This document shows, piece after piece, positions 39,576 to 49,407 of a DNA stretch of 64,000 bases. The DNA is from Opitutaceae bacterium TAV5 (GTDB taxonomy: Bacteria; Verrucomicrobiota; Verrucomicrobiia; Opitutales; Opitutaceae). The stretch lies in NCBI GenBank assembly GCA_000242935.3, contig CP007053.1, positions 806,001 through 870,000 of the forward strand, in the 5' to 3' direction. Position numbers and translations under genes: made by a program. Below the pieces are notes generated by a model. That model was not told the DNA's origin, did no database searches, and saw only the letters and a program-made list of their open reading frames with translations. Numbering within the stretch: position 1 is the first letter of the stretch; each line of letters starts with the position of its first letter.

Positions 39576-42383
39576 ATGTCCCCATCCAGACATTTGTCAT
39601 TTTCCACATCCCTCCCCGGCATCCTCGCTTTTGTCACCGGCATCCTTGCCGTTGCCGTGACGACATCCGGCCTGCCCACCGCCAAGGCGGCTCCGCTCGA
39701 TTCCGTAGTTGTCCAGCCGAAAGCATTCCCGCACGGCCTGATCGAACTGCGCTCGGTCGGCGGGACATATCGTCCGCTGGATGGCTTTGGCCCTGTCGTC
39801 ATCGACGGCCCGGCAACCCGCCTGCCCGGAGAGTATGGCACGCGCCTGCTCACCGAAACGCACAGCGCCGACGACCGGGAAACCCGCCTCGTCTATCAGG
39901 TAACCGGTCTATCCCCTGCGCCGGAGTTTGCGGTGACGATCAGCCGCGACCCCGGCACGGGGAAAATCGTGCTGACGCTCGAAGGTCTCGCCGGCGAGTT
40001 CGCCGGCGCACATCCCGGCCGCCTCGCGGCCGACGCCTCGCTCGTCGGTTTCAATGTCCCCACCCGCTACACGGAAGACTATGCGCAGCACGGACGTTTC
40101 CCCGATCTGTTTTACCATCGCCGGCTCGGCCTCTGGTTTCGCGGATGCTGGGATCTCGATTCCAGCAATGCGGCGACCAGCGATTCCCTGTATCCGAAAA
40201 ACAGAAACACGCTTCAGGGCGAGGATGCCGTTTTCTTCCCGGGGCTTGCCGACGAGGGCGATACGGCCGACAGCCCGGACGCCAACAACAAAAACGCCGC
40301 CGCCGGCTACTTTCTCGCCAGCCGCCTGACCTACCTGCCGCTGCGCGACGGATCGCGTCGCCTCTTGCGCGAGCGTTTCGAACTCTCCCTCGCCGACAAC
40401 CTCTGGGGCGCCGTCGCGATCCCCGCCAACCGGTCGAGCCCGTATCGCGAGACGATGAAGGACCTCATGTATGTCGACCTCTGGGCCGGCTTCTATCCTG
40501 ACCGCTCGGCGTTCACCGCGTGGATGCAGGAGACGGTGGGCCGCTACATCGGCGGACTCTGCATCGTGCAAAACTGGCAGGGCGGCGGCTTCGATTCCAA
40601 CCTGCCGCTCGCCATCGCCGACGAGCTCCCGCCCAGCCCGCGCATGGTCGGCACTCCCGAACAACTGAAGGCGTGGATGGAGCAGATGAAAAGCTGGGGG
40701 TCGGCCGGACTGCGCACCAACTACCAGCTTTACCGCAGCAAGGAAAAACCGCTTCCGCAGACCGTGCGCCGCGCACTCGACGCTCACGGGAAACCCAAGT
40801 GGCACACCCAACCGCAGGACATCCTGCCGGTCATCGAACGGCAGGAGCATTACATCCAGTCCTTGCTCGGCACGACGGCCACGTTCTCCGACCAGATCAC
40901 GTCGGGCGGCCCCGCCTGGGCCTATGTCGATTTCACGCCCGGCAATCCCGACGCCGGCACGATCCGCGGCGCTCGCTCCGCGCTCCGCGCCGAAGCCCGC
41001 CTCATCAAGAGCATCGTCGGAGGTCCGCTCCTCTCCGAAACGCTCAACAGCGAATTCCTCATCGGCGAATTTGTCGACTCGGGCGATTACGGGATTTTCG
41101 AGGGTTTCCGTCGCATGATCACGCCCGAATACAAACTGCGCCGCCTGCATGCGCTCACCGTCACGCATGGCATGGGCCTCGGCTACCGCTATTTCTTCGG
41201 TCCGCCCTATGGCGGCACCGGACGTCAGGGACAGGGCAGCCGGATGTATCGTAACGACATTTACGGCGCGGGCTCCGACGATTACCGGGCCATGACCATC
41301 GCCTGGGGCAACGCCGCCTACCTCGACTACGCGCCCGATCCCGCCGTCTTTGACAAAGCGCTGACCGAAGCAATGACCGTGGGCATCCTGCAACGCCATT
41401 ACCTGCTCCAGCCGGTGCGCGAAATCACTTACGAGGTCCCCGCTTCGACGGATTCGCCGGCGGACTGGCAAACGTTGGAAGCCTTGCTTCTCGCCGGGAA
41501 AAATCCGCTCCCGTATTTCGCCCGCATCAAGGTGGTTTATGGAAACGGACTCACGGTTGTCATCAACCGCAAGGACGATCCGCTGGCCTTGAAACTTCCT
41601 GTATTCGGAAACGTGCTACTTCCGAAACATGCCTGGGCGGTGTGGTCTCCGGATGGAGCCGTGGAAGGTTTTTCCGGCATTCCGGACAATCCCGACAACT
41701 CCGGGGCGACCGGCGACGCCGCCGCAAACAGGCAGGCCCTCCGCATCGACTACACACGCGACGACCATCGCAAGCTGCTGTTCATCAATCCCCGCACCAC
41801 CGGGTTTCACGGACTGGCGGCGCCGGCGATTTTCGAGAGCGGCGAGAAGGTTTACGAACTGCCCGAGGATCGCCGTTATCGCGAAGCGGTTCCCGGACGC
41901 TTCGAGGATCATTTCACCGACACGCTCAGATGGTCGGGACGAGGCCGGGCGTCCCTTCTCACCGAGGGCGAAGGGGCGGAGCGCATGTCGTTTGTGCGCA
42001 TCGAATCGGAAGGCCGCCCGGAGCGCATCGACAAACCGGTGGGGCTGACGCTCGCGGGCGTCGTTACGCTGCGCTATCGCACCGGTTCGACAGGCGCCAC
42101 CGTTCGCGGTGGCGAAACGGGCAAGGCCCCGTTCGCCAATGTCGCCCTGATGCGTTTTGGCGAAAAGGAGGGCAAAAACCGGGAATTGCCCGGACGCCGG
42201 TGGCTGGTTTTGCCGGACACGGCGGGCGAGTGGCGTGAGGCGACGCTTCCCTTCCGTCTCGATGCGGAGGGAACCCGGCATGTCGTCCTCCGTCTTGCCG
42301 TTTCCGATACCGAAATCAGCGGAGTGAAACCCGCTTCCGGATTTCTGGATGTCGATTCCATCCGCGTCGAATCCAGCCAATGA
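39576..42383 (+). CDS. Large secreted protein, probable glycoside hydrolase of unrecognised family
   Basis: A 935-aa exported protein. The ATG at 39576 gives a signal peptide (LPGILAFVTGILAVAVTTSG). The first ~300 residues look like a beta-sandwich. The middle (about 300-640) has alternating features of a TIM barrel, with WAYVDFTPGNPDAG, LLSETLNSEFLIGEFVDSGD and GMGLGYRYFFGPPYGGTGR; the Asp and Glu there are candidate catalytic residues. The C-terminal ~180 residues resemble a carbohydrate-binding beta-sandwich ending in GFLDVDSIRVE. I could not place it in a named family. It overlaps the CBM9 gene by ATGA, so the two are translationally coupled. Confidence 0.6.
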   Translation: MSPSRHLSFSTSLPGILAFVTGILAVAVTTSGLPTAKAAPLDSVVVQPKAFPHGLIELRSVGGTYRPLDGFGPVVIDGPATRLPGEYGTRLLTETHSADDRETRLVYQVTGLSPAPEFAVTISRDPGTGKIVLTLEGLAGEFAGAHPGRLAADASLVGFNVPTRYTEDYAQHGRFPDLFYHRRLGLWFRGCWDLDSSNAATSDSLYPKNRNTLQGEDAVFFPGLADEGDTADSPDANNKNAAAGYFLASRLTYLPLRDGSRRLLRERFELSLADNLWGAVAIPANRSSPYRETMKDLMYVDLWAGFYPDRSAFTAWMQETVGRYIGGLCIVQNWQGGGFDSNLPLAIADELPPSPRMVGTPEQLKAWMEQMKSWGSAGLRTNYQLYRSKEKPLPQTVRRALDAHGKPKWHTQPQDILPVIERQEHYIQSLLGTTATFSDQITSGGPAWAYVDFTPGNPDAGTIRGARSALRAEARLIKSIVGGPLLSETLNSEFLIGEFVDSGDYGIFEGFRRMITPEYKLRRLHALTVTHGMGLGYRYFFGPPYGGTGRQGQGSRMYRNDIYGAGSDDYRAMTIAWGNAAYLDYAPDPAVFDKALTEAMTVGILQRHYLLQPVREITYEVPASTDSPADWQTLEALLLAGKNPLPYFARIKVVYGNGLTVVINRKDDPLALKLPVFGNVLLPKHAWAVWSPDGAVEGFSGIPDNPDNSGATGDAAANRQALRIDYTRDDHRKLLFINPRTTGFHGLAAPAIFESGEKVYELPEDRRYREAVPGRFEDHFTDTLRWSGRGRASLLTEGEGAERMSFVRIESEGRPERIDKPVGLTLAGVVTLRYRTGSTGATVRGGETGKAPFANVALMRFGEKEGKNRELPGRRWLVLPDTAGEWREATLPFRLDAEGTRHVVLRLAVSDTEISGVKPASGFLDVDSIRVESSQ

Positions 42384-43183
42384 CCGCGCGATTTTTGGGC
42401 CTGCCCGGTGTTCTTGCCGCGAGCCTGCTCGCCATCGCAGCGCCCGAAGCGCGCGCATCATCATCAGTCCCTGACCCCTCAGAAAACATGCTTCCCGAAA
42501 TACGCGTGCCCAAAGTGCATCTCCCGGTGCGGCTGGACGGCCGGGCGGGAGACCCGGTCTGGTCGCGGGCGGCAAGCATTACGCTGCACGACTTCTGGAA
42601 AAAACCGGAGGCGGCGCCGGCCCGGCGCACCCGCGTGCTGTTGTTGCACGACAACGAAAAACTTTACCTGGCATTCGATTGTGAGGACCACGACGTCCTC
42701 GCGGCGCGCACCGCGAAGAATGACCAGACCTTCCGGGATGACTGCGTCGAGATCATGCTGGGGGCGCCCATCGAGCGGCTGGCCGATGCCGCCTGCCTGG
42801 AGATCAACGCCCTGGGCACGCTGGCCGCTTTCTACTACCGGCACGCCGACTGGATAAACTACCGTTTCGATCCGAAAGTGGAAATCGCGGTTTCGCGCGC
42901 GCCGGTCACATGGGGACCGGGTGTGCCAGGGTATCGGGTGGAGGTGGCGATCCCTCTGGCTCCGCTGTATCCGGTCGTCGGCCTGTTCACCGGTGAAGGC
43001 GCGACCGAAGTGCCGGACACGTTTCCGGAGAAACTGCGGGCCAATTTCGCCCGCTGGGACAGGAACAGGAACGCGGGAGGGGGCGACCGGTTTACGATCT
43101 GGTCCAACCCGCAGTTTCCGTTTCCGCATCCGCACCGTCCCGAGCGTTACGGCTGGTTGCTGCTGGACCGGGACAGCGACTGA
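42380..43183 (+). CDS. Secreted CBM9-like carbohydrate-binding protein
   Basis: A 267-aa protein with a signal peptide (FLGLPGVLAASLLAIAAPEA). PVRLDGRAGDPVWSRA, KLYLAFDCEDHD, FRDDCVEIMLG and PGYRVEVAIPLAPL follow the family 9 carbohydrate-binding/DOMON-like pattern of sugar-binding domains. No catalytic domain is attached. Its ATG overlaps the stop of the large secreted protein, so the pair probably act together on the same polysaccharide. It ends 3 bases from the convergent LacI gene. Confidence 0.82.
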   Translation: MTARFLGLPGVLAASLLAIAAPEARASSSVPDPSENMLPEIRVPKVHLPVRLDGRAGDPVWSRAASITLHDFWKKPEAAPARRTRVLLLHDNEKLYLAFDCEDHDVLAARTAKNDQTFRDDCVEIMLGAPIERLADAACLEINALGTLAAFYYRHADWINYRFDPKVEIAVSRAPVTWGPGVPGYRVEVAIPLAPLYPVVGLFTGEGATEVPDTFPEKLRANFARWDRNRNAGGGDRFTIWSNPQFPFPHPHRPERYGWLLLDRDSD

Positions 43184-43186
43184 TCA

Positions 43187-44293
43187 CTACGCCGATTCGC
43201 GGGCCAGCAGCCGGACGGGCAGGGAGATCCGGCGCGGGGGTTGTTCGCCGTTCATCAACGCCGTGAGTGTGGCCACCGCGTGGTTGGCGGTCTCGGCCAG
43301 CGGTTCCTCGATCGTCGTCATCGGCGGGGTCAGGAATTCCGAGACACCGTGCATCTCGCCGCCGATCAGCGCCACGTCCTTCGGTATTTGCAGGCGCAAT
43401 ACGTTGGAAAGCACATTCAGCCCCTCCAGCCCCTCGTAGTTGGAGCCGGGGATGAAGATCGCATCCGCGCCGAGGCGGATCACGCGGCTGACGGCGCCGT
43501 AAAACGTCACCTCCTGGTTGCGCATCACGAACAGCTCCTCCACGCAGTCGAGCCCGGCCCGGGCCATGCCTTCCTTGTATCCGGCGAGGATGACACGTTC
43601 CTGCGATCCCCACGACCCGACAAACCCCAGCCGCTTGCGGCCCGACTTGATGAACTGCTCCGCCGCGAGGCGCCCGGCGAGCAACTGGTCGCTGCGCACC
43701 ACCCAGTGGTGGTCGGCAGTCTCCGAAAAGTCGTCGGTCAGCACGACCGGCGTGTGTTTCTGCAGCTCGGCCAGCACCGGCCGGATGGGCGGGTATTCGC
43801 CCACCACGATGATGCCGTCCACATGCCGTTGCCTCAGTTCCTCGGGCGTATCCGGAAGCACCATGGTCATGTTGTGCTTGTAGAGCGCAAAGGCGATGTG
43901 CGCCCAGACGACCTGGTAATAACCCCAGTTGCGCATCGACTCCCACATGTTGTCGGAAACCACCGCCACCTGCTTGGTCCGTACCTGGACCTGCGGCCGG
44001 AAGCCCAGCGCCCGCGCCGCGTCGAAGACCCGTTTGCGCGTGTCGATGTGCACACGCCCACGGTTGTTCAGCACGCGGCTGACCGTCCCCGGCGACACGC
44101 CCGCCCGCTCGGCCACCTGATAGACGTTCACGCGCCCCTCGGCCTGTTCTCCCGCCACAGGCACGGCCTCCGCCCCGACCGGGAGAACGGGCAGCCGGGG
44201 TGTTTTTTTGCCGCCCGCTTTTTTGACAGGCGGAACGTCGGTCGAAGAAGCAGGCAGGGCGGTGGAAACAGGCCGGGGAGTCGTCGTGGGCAT
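43187..44293 (-). CDS. LacI-family transcriptional regulator
   Basis: A 368-aa regulator. A Pro/Thr-rich N-terminal tail of about 50 residues precedes the HTH (VNVYQVAERAGVSPGTVSRV, LNNRGRVHIDTRKRV). The effector domain contains VDGIIVVGEYPP, GSWGSQERVILAGYKEGM and GADAIFIPGSNYEGL. Divergent from the GH50-like gene; a strong 27-bp inverted repeat lies between. The ATG at 44293 removes a hydrophobic upstream stretch unlikely to belong to a regulator. Confidence 0.9.
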   Translation of the reverse strand: MPTTTPRPVSTALPASSTDVPPVKKAGGKKTPRLPVLPVGAEAVPVAGEQAEGRVNVYQVAERAGVSPGTVSRVLNNRGRVHIDTRKRVFDAARALGFRPQVQVRTKQVAVVSDNMWESMRNWGYYQVVWAHIAFALYKHNMTMVLPDTPEELRQRHVDGIIVVGEYPPIRPVLAELQKHTPVVLTDDFSETADHHWVVRSDQLLAGRLAAEQFIKSGRKRLGFVGSWGSQERVILAGYKEGMARAGLDCVEELFVMRNQEVTFYGAVSRVIRLGADAIFIPGSNYEGLEGLNVLSNVLRLQIPKDVALIGGEMHGVSEFLTPPMTTIEEPLAETANHAVATLTALMNGEQPPRRISLPVRLLARESA

Positions 44294-44323
44294 GAAAGGA
44301 AATAGTTCGGGAAGCGCGCTTCT

Positions 44324-44350
44324 CCTGAAGAGTTGAGAGAACTTTTCAGG
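44324..44350. promoter_or_regulatory. 27-bp inverted repeat, candidate LacI-type operator
   Basis: CCTGAAGAGTT-GAGAG-AACTTTTCAGG: 11-bp arms with one mismatch and a 5-base centre, 31 bases upstream of the LacI start and 130 upstream of the GH50-like start. Could be an operator or an RNA hairpin. Confidence 0.5.
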
Positions 44351-44479
44351 AAAGACTGCAAAAAAGAAGATCAAAAACCTTGACCAATGGAAACTCTTTC
44401 GCAATTTCTGATCACAGTTTTACTCTGTGTTTCACCCATCGCCCTGTTGCCCGCCTGTCCGATGACGTTTTACAACCGC

Positions 44480-46558
44480 ATGTCTTTCAGCATGATTTTC
44501 AAAACCTCCCTTGCCCTGTTCGCCGTCGCGGCCACCACCGCAGGCGCGGCTTCGTTGCCGGTAAGCGAAAAGCAGCTCCAGCAACGGGGTGCGGCCACGG
44601 TGCAGTGGCGCGACGGTGCGATCGGGCTGCGCTTCGACAATCCCCGGGGCGATTCCGGCCTCCGCCTGCTCCCGCCGGCCGGTAAGCCGTACTGGGACCT
44701 TTCCGGTGGCAAGGTCCTCGCGGTGGACGTGGAAAACCTCTCCGCCGACCGGCAGCTCCGCCTCACCCTGCACATCACCAGCGGCAAGTGGGGAGAAAAG
44801 TCGTTTGCCGCCCTCAACGCCGGCATCGCGCTCAACCCCGGCGAGAAGCGCACCATGAACCTCCCCCTCCCGCATCGCTCGACGTGGGAAACGCCGGAGG
44901 GCGTGCCCGGTCCCAAGGTGCTCGATACCGACAGGATCAACTGGCTCGAATTCGACATGCAGTGGCCCTACGAGGGCGAGCAGCCCGGCCTCGTCGATTG
45001 CCGCATCTCCAATCTCCGTCTCGACAACCCGCCCGCCGGCAGCCCGCTGGCCGTCTCGTCCCTCGCGCCCGTGCCGCCCGCCAACCGGTTTTTCCCCTTC
45101 ATCGACATCTACGGCCAGTACAAGCACACCGACTGGCCCGAAAAAATCCGCACCGACGCCGACCTGAAAAAAGCGCACCAGGCCGAGCTCGCCCAACTGG
45201 CCGCGTCCACCCGTCCGGCCGAATGGAATCGCTACGGCGGCTGGGCCAACGGCCCCCGGCTCGAGGCCACCGGCAACTTCCGCACCGAAAAATACGAGGG
45301 CAAGTGGTGGCTCGTGGATCCCGAAGGCCGCCTCTTTTTCTCGCAAGGCATCGACGTCCTCATCGCCCACACCGACGCCACCAAATCGACCCAACACGAG
45401 AAGTGGTTCGATTTCCCCGTGAAGACCGCCGACCTCCCCTTCACCGACTGGAATCTCCGCAAGAAGTATGGCCAGGACGACTACGAGTCCGCCTGGTACG
45501 AGACCCTGGCCCGCCGCCTCGAGGCCTGGGGCATCAACACGATCGGCGACTGGGGCAAGGCCGACCTCATGCTCCTCGGCACGACACCCTACACCCTGCA
45601 GCTCACCGACTACAACTGGAGCTTCCCCCGCATCGCCGGCAGCAAGCTCAAATTCTACGACGTCTTCGACCCGGCCTACGCGCACGCCATGAAGATGCTC
45701 ATCGCCGACAACGCCGCCAAACGCCCCGAAGTGATGAAGTCTCTCACCGACCCGATGTGCATCGGCTACTTCATCGACAACGAGCTCAACTTCGGCAACC
45801 GCGGCGGCCGCCAGACGTTTACGGACGACGTCCTCAGGAGCCCGGCCAAGCAGGCCGCGAAGCGGGAGTTCGTGGATGACCTGCGCGTCAAGTACATCAC
45901 CATCGACCGCCTCAACGCGTCCTGGGAAACCGACTACCCCGACTGGGCCGCGCTGCTCAACCGCACCGTCGTTCCGAAGTCCGGCGGCTACCGGACCGAC
46001 GCCGGCGTCTTTTTCGAAAAAGCGGTCAACCAGTACTTCCGCCTCTGCCAGTTGGCCGTCAAGGGCTCCGCCCCCCACCGCCTCTATCTCGGCACCCGCT
46101 TCGTCTCGACCGACGCCACCCGCCGCGTCCTTTTCGAAGCCAGCCAGAAGTATTGCGACATCCTCACCCTCAACGTGTATGCCCACAGCACCGCCAACCT
46201 CCGGACGGAAGGGTTTCCCGACATGCCTGTGCTCATCGGCGAGTTCCACTTCGGTATCCTCGACCGCGGCCTGTTCTCCGCCAGCCTGGCACCTGCCGGC
46301 ATCACGCAGCAGGAACGCGCCCTCGCCTACACCCGTTTCCTCCAGGGGGCGCTCGCGCACCCGAACATCGTCGGCACGCACTGGTTCCAGTTCCGCGACC
46401 AGCCTCTCACCGGCCGCTGGGACGGCGAAGGCTACGCCATCGGTTTTGTGGACGTCGCCGACACGCCTTATCCGGAAATGACCCGCGCCGCCCGCGAGGT
46501 GGGCGAGGGCATGTACCCGTACCGCCTGCGCGGGAAACTGCTCAATCCCATGAAGTAA
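44480..46558 (+). CDS. GH50-like secreted glycoside hydrolase (copy 1)
   Basis: A 692-aa exported enzyme, clan GH-A. Signal peptide IFKTSLALFAVAATTAGAAS; the ATG at 44480 (or 44492) matches the start of copy 2, whereas 44387 adds a second hydrophobic stretch. An N-terminal ~190-residue beta domain is followed by KWWLVDPEGRLFFSQGIDV, LEAWGINTIGDWG, the acid/base candidate Glu in IGYFIDNELNFG and the nucleophile candidate Glu in VLIGEFHFG. The pattern resembles GH50 beta-agarases. Substrate is not certain. Followed by a pseudopilin gene, the same order as copy 2 at 57829-59901. Confidence 0.75.
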   Translation: MSFSMIFKTSLALFAVAATTAGAASLPVSEKQLQQRGAATVQWRDGAIGLRFDNPRGDSGLRLLPPAGKPYWDLSGGKVLAVDVENLSADRQLRLTLHITSGKWGEKSFAALNAGIALNPGEKRTMNLPLPHRSTWETPEGVPGPKVLDTDRINWLEFDMQWPYEGEQPGLVDCRISNLRLDNPPAGSPLAVSSLAPVPPANRFFPFIDIYGQYKHTDWPEKIRTDADLKKAHQAELAQLAASTRPAEWNRYGGWANGPRLEATGNFRTEKYEGKWWLVDPEGRLFFSQGIDVLIAHTDATKSTQHEKWFDFPVKTADLPFTDWNLRKKYGQDDYESAWYETLARRLEAWGINTIGDWGKADLMLLGTTPYTLQLTDYNWSFPRIAGSKLKFYDVFDPAYAHAMKMLIADNAAKRPEVMKSLTDPMCIGYFIDNELNFGNRGGRQTFTDDVLRSPAKQAAKREFVDDLRVKYITIDRLNASWETDYPDWAALLNRTVVPKSGGYRTDAGVFFEKAVNQYFRLCQLAVKGSAPHRLYLGTRFVSTDATRRVLFEASQKYCDILTLNVYAHSTANLRTEGFPDMPVLIGEFHFGILDRGLFSASLAPAGITQQERALAYTRFLQGALAHPNIVGTHWFQFRDQPLTGRWDGEGYAIGFVDVADTPYPEMTRAAREVGEGMYPYRLRGKLLNPMK

Positions 46559-46639
46559 CATTCTCTCTGCCGGTCCTTCATGCCTTCAGTCGAAATCACC
46601 ACATCTATAGTAAAAGAGTTTTACACAAAGAAAAACTAT

Positions 46640-46669
46640 TTGACCAAGGCCTCCTGTTCACTGCATTAT
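46640..46669 (+). promoter_or_regulatory. Candidate sigma-70-like promoter of the pseudopilin gene
   Basis: TTGACC (46640-46645), 18-base spacer, CATTAT (46664-46669), 21 bases before the ATG at 46691. Sequence match only. Confidence 0.35.
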
Positions 46670-46690
46670 TAACCGTAACCCGCACTCATC

Positions 46691-47494
46691 ATGCATACCT
46701 CAAAGTCCAGTCCACTCCCCTGCGTCCGAAATTCTCCGCACCGCGCCTCCCGGCATCCCGGCCGCTGCGCCACTCCGCCTTCCCCGGCGGCTTTCACCCT
46801 GATCGAACTTCTCACCGTCATCGCCATCATCGGCATCCTGGCGGCGATTATCATCCCCACCGTTGGCAAAGTCCGCCAGGTCGCCAACCGCGCCGCCTGT
46901 GCCTCCAACCTGCGCCAGATCGGCATCGCGACTTTCAACTACGCGACGGACAACAAGGACTGGCTCCCCGGCTGGGAATTACGTTCCGAAGGCTACTACG
47001 GATTAGAGAGCACTGCGAGTCCCAAGGGATGGACCGGCGGCGGCCAACTCCTGGCCTACCTCCATACCTATCTCGGCGGCCAAGGGCCGAGCCCGGTTGT
47101 TAACAAAATATTCGTCTGCCCGGGCAACAACGAGGTGAAGCGCGACTACGAGGCCAAGCTTGGCGACAGCGGCGCCACCCTGCTCGCCGCGTATTACATC
47201 GGAGCCAAAGCGCACGTGACGACCACCACCGAGTGGAGGAGGCCCATAGCTTATGATGGGAAACGGTCGGTAAAAATCACCCAGATCGAGAATCCCAAAG
47301 CCGCCGTTTATCTTTTCGATCAGGACGTCGAAATGGGAAACCTCGGGATGACCAATTACAAAGGCGGAGCTATCGTTCCTTCAGCGACATCAGGATTACC
47401 TCTCACTGCCGTTCACGGCAGCACGCGCAATGTCCTGTATTATGACGGGCATGTGCAAACCATAGCCAAGAATATCGATCCTCACGAAAAATGA
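46691..47494 (+). CDS. Prepilin-type N-terminal cleavage/methylation protein (copy 1)
   Basis: A 267-aa pseudopilin. A long Pro/Ser/Arg leader of about 36 residues precedes [60 protein letters not shown] and a C-terminal [15 protein letters not shown] (H-x-G...DGH) follow. It is closely similar over its whole mature length to the protein at 56952-57719. It follows the GH50-like gene by 132 bases. Probably exported and processed by a prepilin peptidase; function unknown. Confidence 0.88.
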   Translation: MHTSKSSPLPCVRNSPHRASRHPGRCATPPSPAAFTLIELLTVIAIIGILAAIIIPTVGKVRQVANRAACASNLRQIGIATFNYATDNKDWLPGWELRSEGYYGLESTASPKGWTGGGQLLAYLHTYLGGQGPSPVVNKIFVCPGNNEVKRDYEAKLGDSGATLLAAYYIGAKAHVTTTTEWRRPIAYDGKRSVKITQIENPKAAVYLFDQDVEMGNLGMTNYKGGAIVPSATSGLPLTAVHGSTRNVLYYDGHVQTIAKNIDPHEK

Positions 47495-47684
47495 GGCTGC
47501 ATGTGATCAAAAATCTTCCGTAGTTGAAACTTTGCTACGCGATAACAATCTTCGAATAATAAAGTTCGCCAGTAGTCCCGCAAAAATTCCTTAACGACAA
47601 AATCGGAGACGCATTTCTCGCAGTGCGGCAGGCCGCCATACCTGTCGCAACGGGCCTTGCATGCCTTCGCAACTCAATCCTCCC

Positions 47685-49328
47685 ATGAATACCCGCAACA
47701 TCACCCGTCCGAAATTCACACCCGCCCTGCCCATGATCCTGTGTGGCATGGCTCTGTCCGCTATCTCGCTCCATGCCGACAACGGCACGTGGAGCAACGT
47801 CACCACGAGTGGTGACTGGAATACCGCCGCGAACTGGAACGGCGGGACGATCGCCGGAGGCGTGGATGCCGTCGCCACCCTTCAGGCCCCTTTGCCCGCC
47901 GCCCTGTTGAACATCAATCTTGATGTCGATGTGACCCTGGGAGGGATCACCTTCGAATCCCCCGGAGCATCGACGGCCACGGGCTGGACCATCGGCTCGA
48001 CCGGTGGTCATACGCTGACCCTCGCCACCAGCACCGCCAACGCCCCGATTCTCAACGTGCGCGGCACGCAGACGATATCGGCGCAGATTCTCGGCACCCA
48101 GGGCTTCAGGAAGACCAGTGGTGGCAAACTCACGCTCAGCGGCAACAACCTCTACACGGGTGTCACCACGCTGTCCGATGGCAACATGACGATCACTTCC
48201 GACAACGCCCTGGGCGCGACCGGCGCCGGCAACGGCACCGTGGTCAGTCAGGTCAGCGGACAATATCCTCAGCTCCACTTCTCCAACAACGTGACCACCT
48301 CCGAGGACATCACGCTGAGCATGAACTGGTACACCACGACCGCGGGTAGCACGGTCGGCGGAAACCTTATTTATAACGACAGCGGCACCACGACATTGAA
48401 TGGCACGCTCACCCTCAATCGCGAGGCCGGCTCCAATGCCAACATCATCCATGTGATGGGTCTGCAATCCGGCACGGGCACCCTCAACATCAACGGTGCG
48501 GTCAGCGGCTCGGCCACGGGTGGCCAGGCGAGCGGCGCCTACGTCGATCCCACCCGGTTGCAGTTCCGCACCACGACGACCAGCGCCAACATCAATGTCT
48601 CCGGTGCGATCTCCGACGGCACGCTGACCACCGGCGGTCTCTCCGTCTATACCGCAGCAGACAGTTCCGGCATCGTCCGTCTTTCCGGCGCCAATACCTA
48701 CACCGGTTCCACGGTGCACCAGAAAGGCACCTTGCTCATCAACAACACGACCGGCTCGGGCACCGGCGCCGGCGCGGTTTCGATCAAGGCCGGCGCCATT
48801 CTCGGCGGCACCGGCATCATCGCCCCGAGCGGCAGCAACAGCGTGGTGATCGAAAGCAACGCCATCGTCGCTCCGGGCAATCTCAATGCCTCCGGCGCGA
48901 TCACCGGCGCGGGCGAGAAGCTCACCTTCAACCTCCGTGACACCTCCGGCAATGCCACCTTCCAGAGCGGCGCGCAGATCAACCTCGATGCGACCTCCGC
49001 CGGACTCATCGACAGCCTCGCCTTCACCGGACTCACCGAGTCCCAAGCCACGATTTTCTTTAACGACAACACCGTGAACCTCTCCGTTACCGGCGGGATC
49101 CTGGCTGACGGCCTCTACACGCTCGTGACCTTCGACGCCAACAACGCCTACTCCGGAAATCTCGTTCTCGGCAACGGATTCGACGGCCTCGCCGCCTCGC
49201 TCATCCACAACGCCAACAGCATCCAGCTTCAGATCGGAGCCATCCCCGAACCCGCCACCATCGGCATGATGCTCGGCCTCTCCACACTTGCCGTCGTCGC
49301 CATCCGGCGCCGCCGGCGCAACCGCTAA
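47685..49328 (+). CDS. Autotransporter-type beta-strand repeat protein with PEP-CTERM anchor
   Basis: A 547-aa surface protein. Signal region FTPALPMILCGMALSAISLH; then DNGTWSNVTTSGDWNTAANW, the dockerin-free start typical of this family. Right-handed beta-helix repeats follow (KLTLSGNNLYTGVTTLSDGN, GIVRLSGANTYTGSTVHQKG), matching the autotransporter-associated beta-strand repeat (TGxT). The C-terminus is IPEPATIGMMLGLSTLAVVA plus RRRRRNR, an exosortase signal. An alternative ATG at 47661 adds eight residues. The 190-base gap before it has no gene. Confidence 0.88.
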   Translation: MNTRNITRPKFTPALPMILCGMALSAISLHADNGTWSNVTTSGDWNTAANWNGGTIAGGVDAVATLQAPLPAALLNINLDVDVTLGGITFESPGASTATGWTIGSTGGHTLTLATSTANAPILNVRGTQTISAQILGTQGFRKTSGGKLTLSGNNLYTGVTTLSDGNMTITSDNALGATGAGNGTVVSQVSGQYPQLHFSNNVTTSEDITLSMNWYTTTAGSTVGGNLIYNDSGTTTLNGTLTLNREAGSNANIIHVMGLQSGTGTLNINGAVSGSATGGQASGAYVDPTRLQFRTTTTSANINVSGAISDGTLTTGGLSVYTAADSSGIVRLSGANTYTGSTVHQKGTLLINNTTGSGTGAGAVSIKAGAILGGTGIIAPSGSNSVVIESNAIVAPGNLNASGAITGAGEKLTFNLRDTSGNATFQSGAQINLDATSAGLIDSLAFTGLTESQATIFFNDNTVNLSVTGGILADGLYTLVTFDANNAYSGNLVLGNGFDGLAASLIHNANSIQLQIGAIPEPATIGMMLGLSTLAVVAIRRRRRNR

Positions 49329-49407
49329 TCCCCTGTCGTTCGCTCATGCCCTCCCGGCCCGCCCGGGAGGGCATGCTTCTCCGGATACATTGTCACCACC
49401 TCGACTC

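Noticed and set aside
44432-46561. 709-aa minus-strand frame opposite GH50-like copy 1
   Set aside because: Antisense of a well-supported enzyme; no domain, and its composition mirrors codon-position GC bias.
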